A stretch of 22,504 nt of DNA from Hydrogenovibrio sp. UBA654 (GTDB lineage: Bacteria > Pseudomonadota > Gammaproteobacteria > Thiomicrospirales > Thiomicrospiraceae): the NCBI GenBank assembly GCA_002299585.1, contig DBOE01000010.1, forward strand, positions 1 to 22,504, written 5' to 3'. Every line of letters starts with the position of its first letter. Within the stretch, counting starts at the first letter, position 1. The notes below the pieces were generated by a model. The model was not told the DNA's origin and did no database searches. It saw nothing but the letters and a program-made list of their open reading frames with translations. Positions 14,513 through 22,302 of this stretch are shown one piece after another. The translations under genes and the position numbers were made by a program.

Positions 14513-15508
14513 ATGGCTTTAATAGACCCTTTTAACAGAACAATTAATTATTTACGCGTATCTATTACCGAAAAATGTAATTATAAGTGTAGCTATTGTA
14601 TGCCTGAAGAGGGGGCACACCCTGAAGGGCATCACTCAGAATATTTAAGTTTTGACGAGCTAACTAAAATTATTGCCGCTTTTGTTGATTTAGGAATTAC
14701 TAAAGTTCGCATTACTGGAGGAGAGCCATTAGTTCGTAAAGGCGTACCAGAATTTGTTGCACAAATTCACAAACTTGATGGCTTACAGGAAATTGCTCTT
14801 TCAACTAATGCTCATTTTTTAGACAAATATGCCAAAGATTTAAAAGCTGCGGGCTTAGATAGGTGTAATATTTCTATTGATACCCTAAAACCAAAGCTTT
14901 TTGAACATATTACCCGCGGGGGAGATTTAAACAAAGTTTTAGCTGGTGTTGATGCTGGCATTGCTGCTGGTTTAAAACCAATGAAATTTAATTGTGTGGT
15001 TATGCAAGGTACTAATGATTCCGAAATTGAAGCTATGGTGGATTTCGGGATTAAAAAAAGCATAGAAGTACGCTTTATCGAAATAATGCCTATAGGTTCT
15101 GCTGGTATTAGTTTAATGGATCAACACTATCCGATGGATAAAATACTAGCAAGGATCAAAGCCCATGTAGGTACAGATTTAATCCCTACCACCGAAAAAA
15201 GTCATGCAGGCCCTGCTAAAAACTTCTTTATTAAAGGTAGTAATGCCAAAATTGGGGTTATTTCTGCAGTTTCACAACACTTTTGTGAAGCTTGTAACCG
15301 CGTTAGATTAACCTCAACTGGTGTACTAGCATTATGCTTAGGGCAAGAGCACTCGATTGATTTAAGATCCCCTGTCCGCGAAGGCGTAAGCCATGAAGAG
15401 CTAAAAGATATTATTGTTAAAGCGATGTTAAAAAAACCAGAACGGCATTTCTTTAATGAAAATGTTCACAACATTGAATTTAAACAAATGGTTAGCTTAG
15501 GTGGATAA
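14513..15508 (+). CDS. moaA: GTP 3',8-cyclase MoaA (radical SAM)
   Basis: MoaA catalyses the first step of molybdenum cofactor synthesis, converting GTP to 3',8-cyclo-7,8-dihydro-GTP, which MoaC turns into cyclic pyranopterin monophosphate. The 331-residue protein has the radical SAM cluster CNYKCSYC (Cys22, Cys26, Cys29), the SAM-binding TGGEP at 68-72, and the second cluster Cys258, Cys261 and Cys275 in FCEACNRVRLTSTG...CL. It ends in the required Gly-Gly (MVSLGG). It is the first gene of moaA-moaD-moaE-moeA-moaC and has its own promoter after the soxCD terminator. The ribosome binding site is weak (AGAG). Its adjacency to soxC, a molybdoenzyme, makes functional sense. Confidence 0.97.
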   Translation: MALIDPFNRTINYLRVSITEKCNYKCSYCMPEEGAHPEGHHSEYLSFDELTKIIAAFVDLGITKVRITGGEPLVRKGVPEFVAQIHKLDGLQEIALSTNAHFLDKYAKDLKAAGLDRCNISIDTLKPKLFEHITRGGDLNKVLAGVDAGIAAGLKPMKFNCVVMQGTNDSEIEAMVDFGIKKSIEVRFIEIMPIGSAGISLMDQHYPMDKILARIKAHVGTDLIPTTEKSHAGPAKNFFIKGSNAKIGVISAVSQHFCEACNRVRLTSTGVLALCLGQEHSIDLRSPVREGVSHEELKDIIVKAMLKKPERHFFNENVHNIEFKQMVSLGG

Positions 15509-15534
15509 TCTAAGCAACTCAAAAAGGAGTTAAC

Positions 15535-15786
15535 ATGTTAAATATTCTATACTTTGCTAGCTTAAAAGAAGCCCTAGGTCAAGCAGAAGAAACTATTTCT
15601 GCTACTGAATTCTCTACAGTGGAAAACCTTATTAACACACTCTCTGAAAGAGGAGAGCAATGGGCGGGTGCCTTATTACATAATACTAACCTACAAATAG
15701 CAGTTAATCACGATATTGCTAGCCGAGATACACCACTAAGCTCAGGCGATGAAATTGCTTTTTTCCCACCAGTTACTGGTGGCTAG
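15535..15786 (+). CDS. moaD: Molybdopterin synthase sulfur carrier subunit MoaD
   Basis: An 83-residue ubiquitin-like protein ending in the conserved PVTGG; the C-terminal glycine is thiocarboxylated and supplies the dithiolene sulfur of molybdopterin with MoaE. The start is well supported by AAGGAG 6 nt ahead of the ATG. It follows moaA by 26 nt and its stop TAG is directly followed by the moaE ATG, so the two synthase subunits are probably made in a coupled fashion. The activating enzyme MoeB is not in this window. Confidence 0.95.
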   Translation: MLNILYFASLKEALGQAEETISATEFSTVENLINTLSERGEQWAGALLHNTNLQIAVNHDIASRDTPLSSGDEIAFFPPVTGG

Positions 15787-16254
15787 ATGCCATTTCCTTG
15801 TATTAAAATTCAGCAAGAGGATTTTGACTTAACTACCGAAATTAATAACCTACGAAAAGGGCATAAAAAAATAGGTGCGGTAGTTGCTTTTGTTGGTACT
15901 GTACGAGATTTAAATGAAGGTGATGATATCGCCGTTTTAGAATTAGAGCATTATCCAAACATGACCGAAAAAGCCCTCGAAGATATTCGCCTAAAAGCCC
16001 ATGATCGTTGGAATTTACAAACTAGTTTAATTATTCACCGTATAGGTAAAATGCAACCTTGCGAACAAATAGTCTTAGTCGCCGTTACTTCTCGCCATCG
16101 CGAAGAGGCTTTTCATGCTGCCCATTTTATTATGGATTATTTAAAAACTAACGCTCCATTTTGGAAAAAAGAAACTTTTGCTAACGGAGATACTCATTGG
16201 GTAGATGCCAGAATGTCTGATAAAGATGCCGAACAAAAGTGGCTCAGTAGATGA
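15787..16254 (+). CDS. moaE: Molybdopterin synthase catalytic subunit MoaE
   Basis: MoaE holds cyclic pyranopterin monophosphate while MoaD donates sulfur to give molybdopterin. The 155-residue length is typical. Family signatures are GAVVAFVGTVRD, LELEHYPNMTEKAL, HRIGKM, TSRHREEAFHAAHFIMDYLKT split across about residues 101-121, and APFWKKE carrying the catalytic lysines. Its ATG follows the moaD stop with no spacer and lacks a strong binding site of its own. Its stop overlaps the moeA start as ATGA. Confidence 0.96.
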   Translation: MPFPCIKIQQEDFDLTTEINNLRKGHKKIGAVVAFVGTVRDLNEGDDIAVLELEHYPNMTEKALEDIRLKAHDRWNLQTSLIIHRIGKMQPCEQIVLVAVTSRHREEAFHAAHFIMDYLKTNAPFWKKETFANGDTHWVDARMSDKDAEQKWLSR

Positions 16255-17450
16255 AAACCTTTGATCAAGCACTTGAGCATCTCCTCAACCAAGCGATACC
16301 AACCGTAAAAACTAAAAATATAGCTATCTCCAAAGCCCTTGGCAAAACTCTAGCCGAAAATATTGTTGCGATGATAAATGTGCCAGCATACGATAATAGC
16401 ATGATGGATGGTTATGCCTTAAACCTAGATTCTTTAAAAACAACTGATACTTTCAGTGTTTCACAAAGAATTGCCGCTGGTAATACCGGCTCAGAACTCG
16501 CCACAGGAACGATTGCTAGAATCTTTACTGGTGCGGTAATTCCAGCTGGCGCTAACGCCGTTATTATGCAAGAAGAAACCCAGATACTAGCAAACCAAAA
16601 AGTAAAATTAAATATAGAATTTTTTAAAAATAAAGGGAGGGGAGTAAATATTCGCCGTACAGGTGAAGATATTGCAGTTAATGAAACTATCTTAAAAAAA
16701 GGAAAAGTTTTACAAGCACAAGACTTAGGTTTAATCGCTTCTATTGGAATTGATAAGGTAAAGGTATATCAGCCATTAACTGTTGCAACCTTTACAACAG
16801 GTAACGAATTATTAGAACCTAATCAGCCACCAGAACAAGGCAAAATATTTAACTCCAACCGTTACATGTTAGCAGCTGCAATAGCCCAATTAGATTTTAA
16901 GCTGATTGATTTAGGGATTGTTGATGATACACTAGAAGCTACCATAAATGCCCTGACAGAGGCGGCAAATGTCGCTAATATAGTTATTACGACGGGGGGG
17001 GTGTCAGTAGGGGAAGAAGATCATATTAAGCCCGCTATTGAGCAATTAGGCGTCCTAAATATGTGGAAGGTGCAGATGAAACCTGGTAAACCTCTTGCCT
17101 ATGGTTATCTTAACCAAACTCCCTTTATTGGCTTGCCTGGCAATCCTGTATCGGCATTTGCCACCTTTAAACTTTTTGCCGCCGCTTACTTAAAAACTAT
17201 GCAAGGTCAAACCGATTGTGTAACTGAACCTATCTGGTTAATTGCTAATTTCAACACCCAAAAAGTAAACTTCAGGCGTGAATTCGCACGGGCTAAGCTA
17301 GTAAATAACCAACAAGAAACCTGCATAGAGCTTTATCCAAACCAAGGTTCTGGCGTATTAAGTTCTACCGTATGGGCAGATGGGCTAGTAGTAATTCCCG
17401 AAAATACTATTATCCGTCAAGGCGATAAGGTCGCTTTTTATCATTTTTAA
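16251..17450 (+). CDS. moeA: Molybdopterin molybdenumtransferase MoeA
   Basis: MoeA inserts molybdate into adenylylated molybdopterin to give active Moco. The 399-residue protein matches the family length and shows PAYDNSMMDGYA, RIFTGAVIPAGANAVIMQEE, NIRRTGEDI, the MoCF-domain TTGGVSVGEEDHIKPA, KPGKPLAYG, and GLPGNPVSAF. It starts inside the moaE stop (ATGA), indicating translational coupling. A G8 run at 16994-17001 encodes the conserved Gly249-Gly250 of the active-site TTGGVS motif. The adenylylating partner MogA/MoaB is not encoded in the window. Confidence 0.96.
   Translation: MKTFDQALEHLLNQAIPTVKTKNIAISKALGKTLAENIVAMINVPAYDNSMMDGYALNLDSLKTTDTFSVSQRIAAGNTGSELATGTIARIFTGAVIPAGANAVIMQEETQILANQKVKLNIEFFKNKGRGVNIRRTGEDIAVNETILKKGKVLQAQDLGLIASIGIDKVKVYQPLTVATFTTGNELLEPNQPPEQGKIFNSNRYMLAAAIAQLDFKLIDLGIVDDTLEATINALTEAANVANIVITTGGVSVGEEDHIKPAIEQLGVLNMWKVQMKPGKPLAYGYLNQTPFIGLPGNPVSAFATFKLFAAAYLKTMQGQTDCVTEPIWLIANFNTQKVNFRREFARAKLVNNQQETCIELYPNQGSGVLSSTVWADGLVVIPENTIIRQGDKVAFYHF
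16994..17001. repeat. G8 homopolymer inside moeA
   Basis: Eight consecutive G on the plus strand, reading ACG GGG GGG GTG (Thr248, Gly249, Gly250, Val251) in the conserved TTGGVS motif. It is the only one of the five tracts with G on the coding plus strand. The frame is open as sequenced. Confidence 0.95.
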
Positions 17451-17470
17451 TATTTTTTAAGAGAAACATT

Positions 17471-17962
17471 ATGAACAATAAACTTACCCACCTTGATGCA
17501 AAAGGTCAGGCAAAAATGGTTGATGTTAGTAATAAATCACATACCAAGCGTGAAGCAAGAGCTATGGCAGTTATAAACATGCTACCCGAAACCCTAACCA
17601 TGATTGGCGAAGGAACCCATAAAAAAGGTGATGTTATGGCAACTGCTAGAATTGCAGGTATTATGGCAGCTAAAAAAACTGCTGAATTAATTCCCATGTG
17701 CCACCCACTAATGCTCACTTCAGTAAAAGTTGAACTAACAGCTAACCATCAAAATAACAGCATCGAAATCATCGCCATTTGTAAATTAGTTGGACAAACT
17801 GGGGTGGAAATGGAGGCTCTAACCGCAGCTGCAACTGCAGCTTTAACCCTTTATGATATGTGTAAGGCGGTTGATAAGGGCATGATTATCAATCAAGTAC
17901 AATTATTAGAAAAAAAGGGTGGTAAAAGTGGTCATTGGCTTAGAGTAGAAAATCTTGAATGA
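17471..17962 (+). CDS. moaC: Cyclic pyranopterin monophosphate synthase MoaC
   Basis: MoaC completes the first step of Moco synthesis, turning the MoaA product into cyclic pyranopterin monophosphate. The 163-residue protein has THLDAKGQAKMVDVSNK at the start, KKGDVMATARIAGIMAAKKT, LIPMCHPL, and LVGQTGVEMEALTAAA with LYDMCKAVDKGM near the end, including the expected catalytic lysines. A weak AAGAGA precedes the ATG, 20 nt after moeA. In many genomes moaC sits next to moaA; here it is last in the operon. Its last 31 nt overlap the convergent gene at 17932-18594. Confidence 0.96.
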   Translation: MNNKLTHLDAKGQAKMVDVSNKSHTKREARAMAVINMLPETLTMIGEGTHKKGDVMATARIAGIMAAKKTAELIPMCHPLMLTSVKVELTANHQNNSIEIIAICKLVGQTGVEMEALTAAATAALTLYDMCKAVDKGMIINQVQLLEKKGGKSGHWLRVENLE

Positions 17963-18594
17963 TACTGTAATACCTCAGCTCCTTTGGGATTTACAATGAT
18001 TTCCAAACCTTTTTGTGGGTAAAGCCACCTCATTAAACCATCTTCTGCAGATTTAATTTGTGCAGGCTCTCCAAAACGACCTTTTAATACCTCTTCTGAT
18101 AAGCTATTTTTTGGCACAAAGGTTAAGTACTTTATTTTATTATCCATTAAAGACTCTGAATCTTCAGACTGTAAAGTCACCTGACGATTACCTGCTTGAT
18201 TTATCGTAGTTGTAGTACCTCGTTCATACATAGCTGAAAGTTCCTTATCAGGTACATCTAAAACCAGCGTAACCACCCCACGCAATCTTTCTAAGGTCAT
18301 AGTTGGAAAATATATTTCTACAACCTTACCAGACTCATCTTTTTTTGAAAAAACTAGCACTTCATAATCATTGCCAAACAATTTTAGTGCATCATTGGTG
18401 GTACTTTTATTTAAAGTTATACCTAGAGCAACAAGTTCATTATTTTCGTTAAAATAACTATTCCAAGGTAAAATATTAGGATCAACTTTAACACTTTCTT
18501 TAGGGATAAGCATCAGCAAAAAAGTCAAGACTACCGCAGCTAATAACACCCACCATACCGTAGTTTTTGATGATTTCTTTACGATTTTACTCAT
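17932..18594 (-). CDS. Conserved membrane-anchored protein, unknown function
   Basis: A 220-residue protein with one N-terminal membrane helix (about residues 12-30, WWVLLAAVVLTFLLMLIP) and a periplasmic-type domain. The domain begins LPWNSYFNENNELVALGITL and includes ALKLFGNDYEV, a TLERLRGVVTLVLDVPDKEL strand-helix section, RFGEPAQI and WLYPQKGLEIIVNPKGAEVLQY. The two FG repeats (LFGND, RFGEP) are typical of small uncharacterised anchored proteins in gammaproteobacteria, but I cannot name a family. Its ATG overlaps the stop of the upstream membrane protein gene as ATGA, so the two form an operon. Its coding end overlaps the end of moaC by 31 bp on the other strand. Confidence 0.8.
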   Translation of the reverse strand: MSKIVKKSSKTTVWWVLLAAVVLTFLLMLIPKESVKVDPNILPWNSYFNENNELVALGITLNKSTTNDALKLFGNDYEVLVFSKKDESGKVVEIYFPTMTLERLRGVVTLVLDVPDKELSAMYERGTTTTINQAGNRQVTLQSEDSESLMDNKIKYLTFVPKNSLSEEVLKGRFGEPAQIKSAEDGLMRWLYPQKGLEIIVNPKGAEVLQYHSRFSTLSQ

Positions 18595-19154
18595 GCAAGT
18601 TCATCACTTTCAATTTCAATATTTGAGTTTTCACCTCTTAGTAAAAATTTAGTTATTTTTTCATCAATAATACCCTTGCCAGCATCATAGACAGAAATAC
18701 CAGTCAAAATAAAGTTTAACAACATAACAAAGAAAATAACTACTGCTCCAAAAAACATACCAATGGTTGAAATAATCGAAGAGGAAGAATCATCATCAGA
18801 AAAGTCATTCATCATCATTCCCCCACTCATATCACCGATTAAATTGGTTGCTACTATTACTATTATGGCTAGCCCATAGGAAATTAGCATCATTCGCCCT
18901 CTGCGCCATGCTAAAACCCAATTAGCCGCAACAAACCAACTTTGGCTCTGGGCGACTGCTTGCCCATGTTTATAAATATATATAAACACTAAGCTAGAAA
19001 TAATAGGAATAATTAAAAACCAAATATAATTGCCTCCACTTAATTCTAAAATAATTTGTGATGTTGCTAAATGCGTTAAAATAACATTTAGATTGAAAAT
19101 ATGATGGGGATTTTTTGCTAAATGAGATTCTTCTTTACTTATTTCATATTTCAT
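18591..19154 (-). CDS. Multi-pass membrane protein, unknown function
   Basis: A 187-residue protein with about four predicted membrane helices: roughly residues 22-36 (weak), 43-60, 91-108 and 129-155. A basic, tryptophan-rich loop WFVAANWVLAWRRGRM precedes the third helix. An odd acidic and Met-rich stretch, GGMMMNDFSDDDSSSS (about 110-126), separates helices three and four. I do not recognise a family. It is first in a two-gene operon with the anchored protein at 17932 (ATGA overlap), suggesting that they work together at the membrane. Only a weak AAAGAGA lies upstream of the ATG. Confidence 0.7.
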   Translation of the reverse strand: MKYEISKEESHLAKNPHHIFNLNVILTHLATSQIILELSGGNYIWFLIIPIISSLVFIYIYKHGQAVAQSQSWFVAANWVLAWRRGRMMLISYGLAIIVIVATNLIGDMSGGMMMNDFSDDDSSSSIISTIGMFFGAVVIFFVMLLNFILTGISVYDAGKGIIDEKITKFLLRGENSNIEIESDELA

Positions 19155-19287
19155 TACTATTTTCTCTTTTTCTAGATTGCTAAAATATCTGCGTAATTTT
19201 AATATAAATTTAGAGTTCTTTTTATATAAATTTATTATATTTTCTGTTATCCTGCCCTTAATTTAATTTAAAATTTGACCAAATAAA

Positions 19288-19437
19288 ATGACTAAAGTCC
19301 ACTATAGTTTTATTATGCTAATTTTACTTATATTTAGCAAAAATTCTTTTTCTTTTCAAAATGAAATTTCTCCATCAGAATTAAATACACAACTAGCTCA
19401 AAAAAAAACCAACAAAGCTAAAGTAAATGTCATTTAG
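19288..19437 (+). CDS. Short secreted-type ORF, 49 residues; possible remnant of a larger periplasmic protein
   Basis: The ATG at 19288 opens 49 codons. Residues 1-23 look like a signal peptide (basic start, hydrophobic core FIMLILLIF, then Ser-rich end), followed by a short polar tail NEISPSELNTQLAQKK. That tail resembles the first helix of rhodanese-like domains, but the ORF stops at 19437 before any further domain. It overlaps the start of the GGDEF-EAL gene by 11 nt, so translation through it could feed that gene. No clear Shine-Dalgarno precedes it. It may be a real small protein, a leader, or the decayed 5' end of a gene whose body was lost. Confidence 0.45.
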   Translation: MTKVHYSFIMLILLIFSKNSFSFQNEISPSELNTQLAQKKTNKAKVNVI

Positions 19438-21382
19438 AAGCAAACTTAATCTACTTTTTACCAGCCTAATATTATCTATTGGCCTAGGCTCTATATGGTT
19501 ACAAAAGTATCAACAACAACAAATTATTCAAATAAGTTTACAGGAACAGGCAATCTCAATTAGCACCTTAATTGCCGATGATTTTGCCAAAATCATTTAT
19601 TTTAATGAAACTTCTTCAATGACTATTATTGCCTCACAATTAAAAAAAATACCAAGCCTAATTTCTGCACATATTTTTGATACTAAGGGAAAATTATTAT
19701 TAAAAGTTATCAGCAAAGCAGAAACCAACAATACCTACAAAACTAGCACAAAACTTACCTACCAAGGTTCAAATATTGGAAAAATTAACTTTATTTTTTA
19801 TGACAACAAACTAACCAATAAAAGTAAATTTTTTGAATTATATTTCATGTTCTCTATCGTGTTGTTTTCTATAATCGGCCTAATACTTGTTTTTTTTATT
19901 GATAAAAAGTTTATTAGTCGTTTAGAGGTTTTAAATTTAGCTTTAAAAGAAACGGCCATATCCAAAGATTTTTCCTTTCGCTTAAACCCCTCATTAACAG
20001 ATGAAATAGGCAGAGCTCAGGCTAATTTTGATAATTTAATAGCTACAGTTGAAGATAAAACTTCTAAATTAGAATTTCAAGCCAACCACGACTCATTAAC
20101 AGGGCTTTACTCTCGAGAAGTTTTGCTAGAAAACATAAAAGTATCTATTCGCATAAAAGCAACTTTTTTTCATGCTGTTTGCTATATAGACCTAGATCAG
20201 TTTAAGGTAGTAAATGATACTTGTGGGCATAAAGCTGGCGATATGCTATTAGCTGAGCTAGCAATAGAGTTTAAATTATTTCTTAAAACCTATCCAAATA
20301 CAACTATCGGCAGAATAGGTGGCGATGAATTTATTTTATTAATAAAAAATAGATCCTTACCAGAAATTAATGATTTGACCGCTGATTTATTAAAGACTAT
20401 TAGAAATTTAAATTTTAAATTTATGGAAAGATCTTTCCCAGTTGGTGCCAGTATTGGAGTTATTACTTATAAGGAAACCACCCTTTTTGCTGGTGATATT
20501 TTAAGCTCTGCTGATGCAGCATGTTATGAAGCAAAAGAAAAAGGTCGTAACCAAATTGTTTGTCATTCTCTTTGTGAAAACAACCTATCAGTTAACCAAC
20601 AAGAAATGAACTTAGTTTCTAAAATTTATAACGCTTTAGATGAAGATGGGTTTAAACTTTTCTTACAGCCAATTGTAAGTGCTAAACATATAAGTACTAC
20701 TGAATATAATATTTTTGAAACCCTATTAAGAATGCCTAGTAAAGTTAACAAAGGAGAAATTATTTCACCAGCACTGTTTATCCCTGCTTCCGAGCGTTAT
20801 GGCCTTTCTGAAAAAGTAGATTACTGGGTTGTTGATAATCTATTTAAAAAAATATCCAACGAACCACTCTTTATCAAGTCCGTAAAATATATTTCTATAA
20901 ACCTCTCAATTTCCTCTCTAGCATCTAATGAGATGCAGCATAAGATAATGAACTTGTTTTTAAAACACAATATTGACTTTCACAAAATTTGTTTTGAAAT
21001 AACCGAAACGGGGGTCTCATCACAAGTTGACAAAGCAATTAAGTTTATAGATTTTTTTAAAGAGCTAGGGGTTTCTTTTTCACTAGATGATTTTGGTACT
21101 GGCATGTCCTCGTTTAGCTACCTATCACAATTAGATGTTGATTTTTTAAAAATTGACGGCCATTTTATCTCCAATATGGAAAACGACTTAATTAAACAAG
21201 AAATGGTTCATGCTATGGTACGTATTGGTAAAACTTTAAATAAAAAAGTAGTCGCTGAATATGTTGAATCAGAAAAAGCGATTAGATTATTACAAGACAT
21301 GCAAGTAGATTATTTACAAGGCTATTATTTTAGCCAAGCTCACCCAATCCAATACTTTATAGATAAAATTAAATCTCCTTAA
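19427..21382 (+). CDS. Membrane GGDEF-EAL protein (c-di-GMP synthesis/breakdown) with periplasmic sensor
   Basis: A 651-residue protein: membrane helix 1 (about 7-25), a periplasmic sensor of about 110 residues resembling CHASE8-type domains (ISTLIADDFAKIIYFNE), helix 2 (about 138-158), a HAMP-like linker, a GGDEF domain (about 215-380) and an EAL domain (about 395-650). The GGDEF motif (298-302) is intact, with HDSLTGLYSR upstream; the RxxD inhibitory site is absent. The EAL motif reads ETL (431-433), but the metal and catalytic positions remain: INLS, FEITETG, DDFGTG, LKID, AEYVE and LQGYYF. It could therefore do both reactions; the balance is unknown. Its ATG lies inside the 49-residue ORF upstream. 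The downstream neighbour is exbB. Confidence 0.92.
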   Translation: MSFRSKLNLLFTSLILSIGLGSIWLQKYQQQQIIQISLQEQAISISTLIADDFAKIIYFNETSSMTIIASQLKKIPSLISAHIFDTKGKLLLKVISKAETNNTYKTSTKLTYQGSNIGKINFIFYDNKLTNKSKFFELYFMFSIVLFSIIGLILVFFIDKKFISRLEVLNLALKETAISKDFSFRLNPSLTDEIGRAQANFDNLIATVEDKTSKLEFQANHDSLTGLYSREVLLENIKVSIRIKATFFHAVCYIDLDQFKVVNDTCGHKAGDMLLAELAIEFKLFLKTYPNTTIGRIGGDEFILLIKNRSLPEINDLTADLLKTIRNLNFKFMERSFPVGASIGVITYKETTLFAGDILSSADAACYEAKEKGRNQIVCHSLCENNLSVNQQEMNLVSKIYNALDEDGFKLFLQPIVSAKHISTTEYNIFETLLRMPSKVNKGEIISPALFIPASERYGLSEKVDYWVVDNLFKKISNEPLFIKSVKYISINLSISSLASNEMQHKIMNLFLKHNIDFHKICFEITETGVSSQVDKAIKFIDFFKELGVSFSLDDFGTGMSSFSYLSQLDVDFLKIDGHFISNMENDLIKQEMVHAMVRIGKTLNKKVVAEYVESEKAIRLLQDMQVDYLQGYYFSQAHPIQYFIDKIKSP

Positions 21383-21463
21383 AGACAGCAAAATTAGACG
21401 ACTTATTTAAAAAATAATGGTTTATAATTCTTCCCTTATTATTTTGATTTAAGGGCATAAAAC

Positions 21464-21895
21464 ATGGAATTTGTAAGATCCTACCTAGATATTACAGTAT
21501 TTGGCATACTAATGATTATGTCTTTTTTAGTAGTTTGGTTTTTCATTGAAAGAATAATATTTTATCATAAAATAGATGTTTCTAAGTACCCTCATTTCCA
21601 GCTATTACATGTAGACTTAACTAATAACCTAACTATTATTTCAAGCATTGGAGCCAATGCACCCTATATTGGTCTGCTTGGTACAGTAATCGGTATTTTA
21701 ATCACCTTTTATGATTTAGGGATGAATGACAAAATGGAAACTGGTCAAATAATGGTCGGTTTAGCTTTAGCCCTTAAGGCCACTGCTGGAGGTATAGCCC
21801 TAGCTATACCAAGCATTATCGTCTATAACTATATGATGCGTAAAGTAGATGTACTAGAAGCTAAATTTCATGCCCACCAAGATTTAAACGGATAA
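21464..21895 (+). CDS. exbB: ExbB-type proton channel subunit (short form)
   Basis: A 143-residue MotA/TolQ/ExbB family protein, the short form found with dedicated TonB systems (longer ExbB proteins have about 240 residues). Three membrane helices are seen, at about 10-32, 65-90 and 100-125. The family core GANAPYIGLLGTVIGILITFYDL and ALKATAGGIALAIPSIIVYN contain the conserved small-residue packing and the channel-lining Thr. With ExbD it uses the proton gradient to energise TonB. AAGGG precedes the ATG, and a TATAAT at 21423-21428 may be a -10 box. It is followed by exbD after 7 nt. Confidence 0.92.
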   Translation: MEFVRSYLDITVFGILMIMSFLVVWFFIERIIFYHKIDVSKYPHFQLLHVDLTNNLTIISSIGANAPYIGLLGTVIGILITFYDLGMNDKMETGQIMVGLALALKATAGGIALAIPSIIVYNYMMRKVDVLEAKFHAHQDLNG

Positions 21896-21902
21896 TTAAG
21901 TC

Positions 21903-22292
21903 ATGAAAAAATTTGATGAAATAAATGTTATCCCACTAATTGATGTAATGCTGGTATTGCTGGCAATTGTACTTATTACTGCTAGTTTTATTACTAAAGA
22001 TTCACTAGAGATAGATTTACCAGATACAGATAATACTTCTGAATATATACCGCCAAAAGAAAAACCAGTTAACTTGGCAATTAATGCCCAAGGATCTTTA
22101 TTTATCGATGAAAAACCAATAGCGTTCTCTAATTTAACCCAGATTATTATTAACCAAAAATACCACGAAAAAACTTTTGTCATAGTTAAGGTTGATGATA
22201 AAACTGAGTTTGGCTACTTTATTAAACTAGTCGATATTTTAAGGGTCCATAAACTGAACAATATAACTTTTCTTACCGAAAAATCTAAATAG
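21903..22292 (+). CDS. exbD: ExbD-type proton channel subunit
   Basis: A 129-residue protein with a short cytoplasmic start, one membrane helix (about 10-30) and a periplasmic domain. The helix begins NVIPLIDVMLVLLAIVLITA, where Asp14 is the proton-carrying residue conserved in ExbD and TolR. The periplasmic part has the usual VNLAINAQGSLFIDEKPI and VIVKVDDKTEFGYFIKLVDIL. It pairs with ExbB just upstream and with the TonB protein just downstream in a complete exbB-exbD-tonB order. Confidence 0.93.
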   Translation: MKKFDEINVIPLIDVMLVLLAIVLITASFITKDSLEIDLPDTDNTSEYIPPKEKPVNLAINAQGSLFIDEKPIAFSNLTQIIINQKYHEKTFVIVKVDDKTEFGYFIKLVDILRVHKLNNITFLTEKSK

Positions 22293-22302
22293 ATTATGCT
22301 CC

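Noticed and set aside
21383..21463. Fur box in front of exbB-exbD-tonB
   Set aside because: The AT-rich stretch has partial AATAAT/TTATT symmetry, but it does not match the Fur consensus well enough.
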